Shown here: piece by piece, positions 11,690 through 22,801 of the stretch
How positions within the stretch are numbered: position 1 is the stretch's first letter
Layout: each line of letters starts with the position of its first letter
Assembly: GCF_000611645.1 (NCBI RefSeq)
Contig: NW_014013575.1
Span: 1-50,127 of the forward strand
DNA: 50,127 nucleotides
From: Monoraphidium neglectum
Lineage: Eukaryota > Chlorophyta > Chlorophyceae > Sphaeropleales > Selenastraceae
Reading direction: 5' to 3'
The notes under the pieces: generated by a model
Seen by the model: only the letters and a program-made list of their open reading frames with translations
What the model was told of the DNA's origin: nothing
Database searches by the model: none
Position numbers and translations under genes: made by a program

Positions 11690-14600
11690 TCCAGGTTAGG
11701 GGCTGTGTCGGCAGACTGCCGGCAGCGCCAAAGGGTCTTCTGCTGGCGGCTCACGGGGCAGGCCGTCTGCGTAGGGCGAGCCCTCCGAACTCTTGTCGTA
11801 CAGCACGCCGTGGGGGTGCAGCGACACCGACGCGCCCCCGGCGGGCAGCATGTTCTTGAGGGTCACCTTGAGCGTGTCACCCACGACGGCGCGCAGCACG
11901 GGCCCCATCACGCCCACGTGCTCCCACTCAGGGGCGATGCGCTGCGGCGGCGGTGGTGGGGACGAGGATGGCGGGGTCGCTGCGTACAGGGTGACCCGTG
12001 TTCAGTGGTGGGGATGCATGTGGCGACTCGTGCACATCAGCAACACAGCCAACAATGAAGGAGCTTTGTGCTCCTGACATCAACCCCTCTGCTGCACCAT
12101 AATCAGTGCCAAGCACGGCCCCGGACCCCACCTTGCGACGTGTGAATGTGTCGTCTGTGAACTCGACGTATCGGGCCTTGAGATACTTGCGGCCGATGCG
12201 GCCGGCGGCGGGCTGCACAAACACCTTGGCCGCATCAGAGAACGGGACCTGGGAACATCCACGTGTGTGTGCATGTCTGTTGAAAAAAAGGTCAGGTGTG
12301 CTTTTGTGCTTATGTGTGGATGCGCGTTTGTATGTGTGTGTGAGTACAAGCGAGTTTGAGTATCAGTGTGAGTGTGTGTGTGCGTGGAGGTGGCGAGACT
12401 TCCCGCGACCAGCAGGGCAATCTGGACCGACAAAGGTGACAGGAGCACCAGCAAAAGTCACATGGCATCGGCCATGAGTGCCGTGTGTGCATCGGGCTGC
12501 AGGGCGGGGCCGCACCAGGGTGCCGCCACACATCTCGCCATTGAATGGGGCGTAGTCCCACTCCTCTGCGACCACTCCAATGAAGTAGGTCCGGACCTGT
12601 GACATGCATCGAGAGATAGTGGATAGCAAGTTCAGATGGGCAAAGGCGGGCGCAGGAGACAGAGGCGCACGCGTAAGGGGGGCTCATGGCTTGGATATGT
12701 TTACATTGGAAAGAAGTGTGACCAGGGAACGGATGGCTGCTAACCATCGCCCTGTTGTTCTGTTGTGTTGTGTGTTCTTGCCATGATGCGGGGGTGGCGT
12801 TGGGACAGCACTGCAGCCGCAAGTTTGACCTCCAACCTCCTGGGAACCATGTGGTACTGCAATCAGGCCTCGCACCTTGCCGTCGAGGGTAATGGTCGGG
12901 GCTGTGCCCTTGATGTGGAACAACGCCATCATGCCGCCATCCATGTGGTCGTTGAGGTGGCAGTGGAACAGCCAGGTGCCCGGGTTGTCGGCCAGCATAT
13001 CCAGGACCTCGGTGGAGCTCGACTGGATGGGGACCTGCAATTGCAGGTTGTGAGTGTGGGAGAGGCGATGCACGACCGGTGCACATAGTCAAAGGTAGGT
13101 TAAATCTCATATAGACGGTGGGGCACTCCACAAGTTGCGGCGACAATGCGATTTGTTGGGGTTGGCTGGTGACAATGCACACCTTGGCAGGGGGCATTGC
13201 TCGTGAGGTCAGGCCTTGAACCAGGCTGACCCGAAGGACCTATCTGTTGACAATTTCCACCCCTGCACATCACCAAGCCGCCCTCCATGCGGCCCGCGGC
13301 ACACTGACACACACATAAACACACACACCCTAGCGACGGCATCTACGCCCACTCCCCACCTGGTCCACGTGGTGGCCCTTTGAGTCGTTGAACACCACGC
13401 CGTGCCAATGGGCAGTGTGGATGGCGTCCTCAGACCCCAGTGACGTCACGTACCAACGCACCCTGGTGTGTGTGTGTGTGTGTGTGCACGTGCGTGTGTG
13501 TGCGTGCTTGCCTGAGAGTGAAAGGGCACCATCTCAGGTGGCGAGGTTAGCGCGAAAACTGCCATGGGCGCTGCAGAAGCCAGCAGCGGTCACAGGTTGC
13601 CTGCGGTGCGTGATGCGACATGCGGCCAGCCTCCGTTTGCGACGTGCGTTTCCAACCCTCCTGCAGGAAGCACGCGTGGCTGCTGGCGGTGAACCCTGCT
13701 TTGGTCCCCCAGCCCCACGCCCCCGTGACACAGGACCCGCCACGCTTGCAGCTGTCCCTCTCACTTCTCTCCGACCGTGAAGTTCATCCCCGGGTCGTTG
13801 CACCACAAGTAGCCATTGATGGAGTACTTTGTGTTGGCCTCCAGCAGGTCGTCCTCGGAAAGGGCGGCCAAGTTCGCCTTGGGGGCGGTCTTCAGGTTGT
13901 CTTGGATGAAGGGGCTGTTGTTCTCGTTGAACACCTGGGATACAGGAACAGGCAAGCGTCACAAAGATCCCAGGTTTGTTCGGGGTGCTTTTCAGTGGGT
14001 GGTGGTTGGCGGGGCTTGCGCCAGGAGCACGGGACGCAAGCTCAAGCATGAGTTGCATGCAGAAAGAGGACTGGTGGTCAGCCTGCAAGACAGGGAAAGC
14101 AAAGACCGCAAACCGGGGAGAAGGCTTGCCTGGAGCGTGAGGAAAACCTCCCTATCCACGTCAGCAACGCTGCGGCCGTCCTTGCCAAGCGCGCCGCGCC
14201 GCGCGATGACGATGGGCCCCACTAGGCCGGCCTGCGTATCGGCCACGACGTCTACGGTGGAGCGGTACAGGTAGAAACGAGAAGAGGGGCCGTCCGCACC
14301 CGGGCCTGCCGACTCGGGGACGCGCCACCTGCGTGTGTGTGTGTGTGTGTGTGTGTGTATTTCCTTGTTGAGAGGAGTTCATCAGCTAGACGGTGCTGCA
14401 TAGATTGGCAGCTAGACGGGGCTGCCAGGCACCGCACCGCACGTGCTTTGAGCCCTGCATGAAGTGCGTGTGGGACACACCAATCAGTTCAAGACAAAGT
14501 GCTCAGAGCTGGCAGCTGCGACTGCTGACCCCTGAAGCTCAAGCCTTGCCTTGACCATGATCTCACATGCAGCCACTGGGTTCTGCATGCCCCTTTATGT

Positions 14601-15874
14601 GAGCAGCCTGTTTCGCGCGCACATACAGGGCGACACCTGCGCGCCCCGCGACCAGGGCGGCGCCGCCGCGCTCACTTGTACGTGGTCACGTCCCCGGGGG
14701 CGGTCTCGGCGGCCACTGCTGCCTGCAGGCCGCCTGACTCAGCGTTGACTGGGAAGTCCACATTGTTCTTCAAAACCACCACAATCGTGTCGCCCGCCTG
14801 AGCATGCAGCGCGGGGCCTGGGTGCGAGGTAGAATGGGGGTGGGGAATGGACAGTGGATGTTCAGGGTTGCATGCATGCAATGCTCGCATGCAGATATTG
14901 AGCACCAGCTGCTGCGGCAGCATGCCGCTGCTTGCGTGCACAAGACCGTGCACATGTTTGGACTGCGACCGACCGGCAGTTGCGGATCTTGCCAGGAAGC
15001 TGAACAGCTGCCCGGTCATGGCCGGGGTCCTGCGAGTGGCTCCCGCGCCCTTTGCTGGGGTGACTCATGGTGATTCATGGTGGCACACACCCAGACGGCA
15101 CTCACCAAGGATACCCATGTGCTGCTGCGCCATCGTCCGCTTCACCAGGGTCTGCATGACAGCAGCGATGAGGGAACGGCGGCGGTGTGAGCGTGGGCTG
15201 CGCCGCTTTGAGGCGCTCAGGGCGGACGCGCTTCGACGGCAATCCGGCGGTCTGCTCCCAGCCGTAGCGGGCGCTTGGGAGACTCAGGCGCTGTCTTGGC
15301 GCGGCAGCCGCTGCAACGTGCGATCGGAACCACCGGCCCGCCCGTGCGCTTCGCTCCTCCGGCTGTCCACCGAGCCGGTCCCAACTGCCGCCCACCAGGC
15401 CCCCGCCGCGCCGCGCCTGCCGCGCGTCCCGCAGCGCTGCAGGACGACCGCGCACCCACCCCCCACCTTGAACGTGTCGTCCGTGTACTCCCGGAACACC
15501 GCCTTTTTGAACTTGCGGCCCACGCCCTTCGAGATGTACAGCTCCTCCTCCTCTCCAAACTCCTTGCCCTTGCACAGGTTGCGGCCGCTGGGCGCATAGT
15601 CCCAGTCAATGGGGTCAGCCGCCAGATAGTACGTCCGCTCAACACCCGGTGGCAGCCTCGCATCGAGCTCGCCGCGCGCGTCAGCGAGGGACTCGTAGCC
15701 GCGGGACAGCCGGGCGCGGCGCAGCGAGATTGGCAGCGCAATGGCCAGGGCTACGCCGATGGCGAGCAGGACGGCGGCACCCGCTGCAACGGGCACCAGC
15801 CATCGTGGCCGTGCGGGACGTGCCGCCGCTGCTTTCATGTCCTTGACGGGTTTGTCATCCACGACGACGTCCAT
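6718..15874 (-). CDS. FOX1-like: Multicopper ferroxidase A (ceruloplasmin/FOX1-like)
   Basis: Predicted Fe(II) oxidase of 1149 residues (Chlamydomonas FOX1 is of similar size). There are 23 exons: 15874-15467, 15151-15106, 14817-14676, 14328-14130, 13934-13765, 13462-13360, 13034-12876, 12596-12516, 12248-12132, 11941-11755, 11512-11460, 11237-11171, 11000-10901, 10623-10542, 10308-10226, 9980-9876, 9570-9487, 9288-9210, 8957-8817, 8536-8336, 8077-7556, 7325-7151, 6863-6718. All phases agree and the sum is 3450 nt. A membrane anchor (about residues 25-51) precedes six cupredoxin domains. Copper ligands: HTAHWH (337-342) and HCHLNDHMDGGM (380-391) in domain 2; HPH (517-519) and HSH (575-577) in domain 3; type-1 sites H697/C740/H745/M750 and H1089/C1132/H1137/M1142 in domains 4 and 6. 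The intron after exon 4 is GC-AG. It lies head-to-head with paralog B. Role as a cell-surface ferroxidase feeding a ferric permease is inferred from the family. Confidence 0.93.
11648..11688. repeat. (CAG)n microsatellite in ferroxidase A intron
   Basis: About 13 CAG units lie inside the intron between exons 10 and 11 (11513-11754). They are not coding and have no counterpart in the homologous intron of paralog B. Confidence 0.9.
13465..13510. repeat. GT/CA microsatellite in ferroxidase A intron 5
   Basis: The tract begins next to the splice acceptor of exon 6 (13462), so the sense strand carries CA repeats just before CACCAG. Confidence 0.85.
14129..14130 (-). other. GC-AG intron donor, ferroxidase A exon 4
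   Basis: The sense strand reads CTCCAG|GCAAGCC, the usual form of a GC donor. The intron ends at TCCCAG before exon 5 (13934). Using it joins DREVFLTLQ to VFNENNSP in phase 0. No in-frame GT alternative is shared with paralog B, which has CTGCAG|GCGAGC at the same codon. Confidence 0.8.
14332..14358. repeat. GT/CA microsatellite in ferroxidase A intron 3
   Basis: (GT)n on the plus strand, (CA)n on the sense strand, running almost to the acceptor of exon 4. The homologous intron of paralog B also carries a GT tract (18596-18655). Confidence 0.9.
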
Positions 15875-17248
15875 GACCGCCCCTGAACCACACTCTACGA
15901 GCTGGTTTCTGACCGCTGGGCGGCTGGTGTTGTGGCTGGAAAAGATGAACGCCGCGACGGAGCTCTCTCGCACCGGCAATCGCCACGATTTTGCAACTTG
16001 TAAAGCCTCTGAGGTCGAATCTGAGCTCCAAGGGCCGCGTGGGCCAAGTTGCCGCGGGGCGTGTGCAGAGCGTGCGCGCAGCGTGTGTCGGGGCGTGCGG
16101 AGCGGCGGGCTCGTCACAAGCCGCACGCAGCGCTGACCAAATGTGTAACTGTTGCTGCCGCCACCGTAAAAATGCATATGCAAAACACAATGCTGGTCAG
16201 TCTTAAGATCGTGTGTGCTGTGCCAAGGAGGCTTGGGCCTTGTGCCAGGTGGGGTAAATCAAGCTGTTCAGCTGTCCCGCTTGAGCTTTCGCCCTCCGGT
16301 GTCCTGATCAGGGACAGCTTGTGCAGCATTTTGCACGAGATATTTTGCAACCCAGTGGAACTGCATACTGGCAGAGGTGCGGCGCGGCAGATGACACGAC
16401 CGCAACAGGAGCGGTACGCTTGTGTGTGGAAGCGACCCATTCCCTGCAAATCAGTAAGCAGCACTGCATGCCCGGGTTTTAGTTTGGTGGCAGAGCGCCT
16501 GAGTAGGGGTGCATCAAGATCAGTACCTCAAGTACCTTGGTCGTAGCCGGCCATCACTGTCTCACAGGGCTGCGGTGGGGAGAGTGCCGGAAGCAGCAAA
16601 GTGCTCAGAGCGAGTGGGGTCGAGATGGCCTTCCCTTGGGGCTTTTGCAGGCAAGCCATCCATCACGAGGTCCACACTAGTGCTGCTGTCCCGCTGTCAG
16701 TGCTTGAGTCCCCGTCCGGCTGGCCCTGTGCTCCCAAGTGATGGCCTGCTATCGCCCGCGTTTCGAAGTTGGACGCCACTTCCCACCTCGGGCCTGCTAC
16801 TCTAAATTATGTGTGCAGCCCTCTCAAACTCCTGCACGAGTCTCAAGGTGAGACCTGGCCCTGCCATTTCGCTGAGCAGTTCAAAGCGGCACGTCGGGCA
16901 CAGCATGGCTGGGTTGGCCCTGATTACGCATGCTGACTGCTGCACAAACGACCCTGGTGCACATGGTCTCTTTGAAATATGTATGAGCTATTCAGTCGGT
17001 AGAGAGCCGTGCAAGCTCTCGTACGCAAAGGCACGGGCAGGTTCTCTCACCGTTCGCCAGCCACCGCGGATCACCCTCGCCTAGCCCACCTCCCGCAAGT
17101 TCATGAAAGCTCAAATCATTTTGAAAGTGTTGTACTGAAGCTTGACTGCATGCCTCCACCGGTCACCAGACTTCCCAGTCTGGGAACTGCGGTGGGCGCA
17201 ACGCGCAACGTTTCTACACATTCAGACGTCGAGAATAGCGGTATATTC
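15875..17248. promoter_or_regulatory. Divergent promoter region of the ferroxidase pair
   Basis: This stretch separates the two ferroxidase start codons. It contains no ordered protein or RNA gene, so it should hold both promoters and 5' UTRs. The sense strand of gene A has CACACG/CACGCG hexamers about 160-215 bp above its ATG (separate entry). I saw no matching pair on the plus strand near gene B. No clear TATA box was seen for either gene. Confidence 0.6.
16036..16087 (-). promoter_or_regulatory. Candidate iron-responsive element cluster upstream of ferroxidase A
   Basis: On the minus strand, CACACG occurs at 16087-16082 and 16065-16060 and CACGCG at 16041-16036; a further CACACG is at 16215-16210. 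As I remember it, the Chlamydomonas FOX1 promoter has FeRE1 (CACACG) about 22 bp upstream of FeRE2 (CACGCG). Here the order is the same and the start-to-start spacing is 24 bp. Hexamers are short and GC-rich, so chance occurrence is possible. Confidence 0.3.
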
Positions 17249-18062
17249 ATGAGAGATATGGAAAAAATTCCGCCTGGAAAGGCCCTGCCGGCCCACGCAC
17301 CGCGCTGCGCCACACCTCGCTGGCTGGTGCCCGCCGCGTTGCTGGTGCTGCTCGCCGCCGCAGTCGCCCTCGCTATCGCGCTGCCGGTCGCCCTCAAGCG
17401 GCGTGCCCAGTCCAACCGTGCGTACCAGCCCCTTGCTGATGCGCGTGCCGACGGGTCCGTGCCCGACCAGATGCTGGCAGGGGCTGAGCGCACATATTAT
17501 GTCGCTGCGGACCCCGTAGAGTGGGACTATGCGCCCAGCGGCCGCAACCTGTGCAAGGGCAAGGACTTTGACAAAGAAGAGCAGCTATACGTGCAAGCTG
17601 GTGCAGGACGCAAGTTTCAAAAGGCAGTGTTTCGAGAGTACACAGACAACACTTTCAAGGTGGGGCGATCCGGGCACGCGCGCTCGCACAGCGGCCTCCC
17701 CCGCTGGACGCGATCAACGGGCTACAGGGGCGCTGGCCGTGGTGCATCCCCAGATAGGCGTGCCACTCCGGCGTGCCCAAGCGCGCAGAAACTGTGGGGT
17801 TGCGCCCAGGCGTCGGGCACACAGCAAGTCACCGCGACGTGCCGGCGCGACCGCAGGACCCGGAGGCCACAACCCTGTAGCAACCTTGCAAGGTGCCGTG
17901 CTAACCAGGGCATGGCCCGCAAGTTGAAGGGAGAATAAACCACCCTCCTGCCTGCCGCCCCTCTCTTTCCACAACACGCAGGAACGCAAGCAGCGGCAGG
18001 CGGAGCAGGAGCACATGGGGCTGCTGGGTGAGCAGAGAAAGCCGCAGCATTAGCATCAGCAT

Positions 18063-18097
<35 letters not shown>

Positions 18098-18592
18098 GCA
18101 GCGGCAGCGGCAGTGGCAGGCCGCGGCTCACCAGGAGCAGTAGCATCAATGTGCTGATGCGACACTGGTGATGTCGGCAGCGAGCGTGACATTTCATCAA
18201 TACGAAGGTCAAAGGCAGTGCAGCAGCCAGCAGGCAGGACCCCCACCAAGCAGCATCGTCCGCGCATACCAAGTGCATGTGCCCACCTAACCCTCCAACC
18301 CCGCAGGCCCCGTGCTCCACGCCGAGGTCGGGGACACTGTAGTGCTGGTCCTGCGCAACAACGCCGCCTTCTCGGTCAACGCGGAGCCGGGGGGCCTGCA
18401 GGCGGGCAACCCCACGCCGGTCGCGCCCGGGAGGACCATGACCTACAGGTGGGGTGGCGCTGCTGGCCGTCGAAACGTAGTTGCAGAGCCGTGCACATCG
18501 GCGATTGGCGCATCTGAACTGCCTGGCACACGGCTTATGCAGAGCGTGCGCTGCATGTGCGTCGTTTCCCTGATGGACGTGCGGACGTGAGA

Positions 18593-18656
<64 letters not shown>

Positions 18657-19028
18657 ACGTGCGTGCGCACGTGCGTCTCCTTGCACACTCGCGTTCATGC
18701 CCACGTGTGCGCGTTCAGCCTAGTCAGATGCGTTGCGGCGCCCTGGCTCACGGCTTTGGGCTGTCCCGCCACGCATGCCTCTTTCCCTGCTCCCAGGTGG
18801 CGCGTCCCCGAGTCGGCAGGCCCGGGTGCGGACGGCCCCTCCTCGCGCTTCTTCCTCTACCGCTCCACGTTCAACGTCGTCGCCGACACGCAGGCCGGCC
18901 TGGCGGGTCCAATCGTCATCGCGCGGCGCGGCGCTCTGGGAAAGGACGGCCGCAGCGTGGCTGATGTTGATAGGGAGGTGTTCCTCATGCTGCAGGCGAG
19001 CCTGAGCGCCCCGGGCTCAAGTCCAAGG

Positions 19029-19086
<58 letters not shown>

Positions 19087-19959
19087 GTGTGTGTGCGTGC
19101 GTGTGTGCGCCGCGTTGCTGATTGCCAACGTACGGGACTGTTGGCATGCGGCCCTGCCGTGCAAGACCAGCACGCCCGCAGCGTTGGACCCGCTGATCAG
19201 CTGCGCGATGCGAAGCTGATTCCACCGCCTCCGCGTGTTTGCCTGAACGCCCTCAGCTATGTTGCCCCTTACCTCGCCTTGGCGCACTGCCACGCCCGAC
19301 CCCAGCCCTGCCTCCCTGCCAAAAACCTTCTTTTGTCGACCTGCACGACCACGCCGCCAGGTGTTCAACGAGAACAAGAGCCCCTATTACGATGAGAACA
19401 TGGCGGCCGCCCCCTTGGAGGCGCTCCAGGCGCTGTCCGAGGACGACCTGCTGGAGGCCAACACAAAGTACTCCATCAACGGTTTCCTCTGGTGCAACAC
19501 CCCTGGGATGAACTTCAGAATTGGAGAAAGGTGGGCGGCGTGACATCGTGGAGAAAACTGTGGGAATGGGGCTGCATGGGAGTTGCACATGGGATGTGGT
19601 TGACTGAAGCTGCCGCTCACCTGTCAAGTGTTTGAGGCAGAGATGGGGTTGCTGGAAGTCAAATCCACAGGGCGTGCCGCCAACGTTGACTCGACACGGC
19701 AACGCACTCCACAAGCGGTAAGCTCCCCCAGCAGTCAGGCCCCTTGTAGTTTGGCGGCCTGCAGTGCAGCGCCCCTACTGTGGCCTTCCACTCCTCTTCA
19801 ACAGGGTACGTTGGTACGTGACGTCGCTGGGGTCGGAGGACGCCATCCACACGGCCCACTGGCACGGCGTGGTGTTCAACGACTCAAAGGGCCACCACGT
19901 GGACCAGGTGCGGGGGTGGGTGGGTGGCGGTACTGCTGTGTGTGTGCGCATATCAAAGG

Positions 19960-19993
<34 letters not shown>

Positions 19994-21357
19994 GTGTGTG
20001 TGTGTGTGCACGCGCGCGCATGCATGTGAGTGTGCACGTGTGCGCATGCGTGTATATCTGTGTTGATTTGTGCATGTGTGCGTGTCAATGCATTTGTGCA
20101 TGTGTGCGTGCTTGTGCCTGTGGCTGCGTGCGTGCACACGTGCGCAAGCGTGAATGTGCATGTGCAAGTGCGTGTCCGTGTGTGTGCATGGAAAGAGGTT
20201 GTGAGACCAGGTTTGGTGCAAGCAATGAGGGACAATGCGTGGTTTTTTGCAGTGTCACTTTGCAGTGTCACTTTGCAGTGTCGCTGTAGAAGTGCTCAAC
20301 GGTTTTACCTCGTCCAAAGCGCAAATCACTCGCACCTGTCCCTTGACGACGTCAGCAGTCTCTTCCAGGGCACAAGCATCCCTGCAAACCTGCGATCACA
20401 GCATAAAAGCCACAGGCTGCCACTCGCGTAACGCAACCATGCACTCTCAACCCTCTTGACAGGTCCCGATCCAGTCGAGCTCTTTGGAGGCCCTTGACAT
20501 GCTGGCGGACAACCCCGGCACCTGGCTGTTCCACTGCCACCTGAACGACCACATGGATGGCGGCATGATGGCGCTCTTCACCATTGAGGGCACAGCCCCG
20601 CCTGTCACCCTGGACGGCAAGGTGCGCCTTTACTTTGTCAATGAACTGCACTTGGCGTCGGTGGTGTGGTCCCGCAACAACATCACGCGCGCAGGGTTGT
20701 ATCCAACCGCAGCCCTGTATTGCTGAGGCGTAGGTAGTGCGGGTTGCACTGGTGGCACGCGCGGCTCCCGGTCAATCTGTTTCTGGCAGGCCCGTCTGGA
20801 CCGCGCCCTGCCATGACCGCATCTGCCGCACCTCGTCCTTTCTCGCACTCTCAAACCGCCACACCTCATGCATATCCAGGTCCGCCCCTACTTCGTCGGG
20901 GTGGTCACAGAGGAGTGGGACTACGCACCCTTCGGCGGAGAGATGTGCGGCGGCACCCTGGTGCGCACCCCCCACCTGATGTGGTCGCTCGCTCAGACTT
21001 CATTACATGGGGTCCTCTCATCATGCGGTCCCCTCAAAATAGGTCCCGTAGTCGGCAAACGGTGCCTGCATCCTGCACCGCCGGCCGCTGAATCAGTAGC
21101 TTTGCCTTGTCATGCTGTGTCCCTCTCGTACTGTAACACACACAAACACTCACAAATACATACAAACACACGTACACACACACACGCACGCACACACGCA
21201 CACACACGCGCACGCACTCACACACGCACGCACATATTCCCCCCCTTTCTGTGTCTCTCTTTTGACTCAGTTTCTTGCTTTCACACACACGCGCATGGAT
21301 ACACTCCAACATGCATGCCCACACCCGCTCGCACGCACGTACTCGCGCGCCGCGCGT

Positions 21358-21434
<77 letters not shown>

Positions 21435-22746
21435 TACACACACACAATATCAACACACAAGAACAACACATGCTCACACGCCCATCATACTTTGACAGGT
21501 CCCGTTTTCTGATGCGGCCAAGGTGTTTTTGCAGCCCGGCGCTGACCGCATCGGGCGCAAGTATCTCAAAGCCCGCTTCGTCGAGTTCACAGACGACGCT
21601 TTCACGCGCCGCAAGGTCCGCGCCGCGCAGCTGTTGCTCAGCAAGGCCCCAGCAAACGACGGGAACCCTGCGGGGCACATATTACTGAGCGTGCGGGGCA
21701 CATCTTCTTGAGCGTTGCATAGGGCACCGTGCGGGCAGCGCAAATCTTCATCATCGGTCGCCCTGATCTGCGAAAGCAATTGCAGCGGCGTTCAACCCCA
21801 GTGCTGAATACGTCTCGCTCTTGGCGCTGCCCTGCCGCCGTCCTCGCCCCCATCACCCCCTGCAGCGCATCGCCCCTGAGTGGGAGCACGTGGGCGTGAT
21901 GGGGCCCGTGCTGCGCGCCGTCGTGGGTGACACGCTAAAGGTGACCTTCAAGAACATGCTGCCCGCCGGCAGCGCGGCGGTGTCGCTGCACCCCCACGGC
22001 GTGCTGTACGACAAGAGCTCAGAGGGCTCCCCCTACGCAGACGGCCTGCCACGTGAGCAGATTTTTTGCCGGCCAAGAGCCGACCTGCTTTCATGTCCTG
22101 CTGAAGCTCACGGCAGCAAGCGCGCATCAGATGACGAAGCACTTGTGGGTTGTGCACATCTGCCGCATCCTGTTGGCAGTGATTGCTCCAAACCAAAAAT
22201 GTTCGAGGACTCATTTGAAAACATTGAGGTTGTCTCATGGTTGAAACATTGGTTGTTTGATAACAAGTGCCACCTATCTTTTCTCGTAAGGTCCCGCTGG
22301 CGGGTGCTCCCTGTCCCATCATTTCCGCAGCTGCCCCTGGAGACCATGTCGTGCCGGGCGAGTCTGTCGTATACACCTGGCGGGTGAGGGGCCCTGTGTA
22401 CTCCGCAGTGCGGTGTTCAGAACGGCATTGTGCGGGGCCACGCGATGCACATGCTGCCACAGCACACCCTCGCATCCGCCCTTGCCTTTGCTGCCACAAT
22501 CGAGCGTGGTGCGTGCTAGTGCCAGCAGGAGCACTGCCCTGGCCTGACACGTTGCCTGATGCTTGTTTCTTCTGCCCCGGCACAGGTCCCTGATCGTGCC
22601 GGCCCTGGTGCTGGCGACTTCAGCAGTGTGATGTGGATGTATCACAGCCATGGTGCGTGGGTGGGGTGGGGTCCCGGCAGTGAGTGATTGACTGCATGAA
22701 GAGCTCTCATTAAAGATGCTGTGTGTGGATATGTATGTATGTTTGT

Positions 22747-22801
<55 letters not shown>

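Noticed and set aside
18996..19030. A GT donor downstream of exon 4 in ferroxidase B instead of the GC donor
   Set aside because: It would add residues not present in A and change the 199-nt exon length shared by both copies; the GC site gives the exact match.
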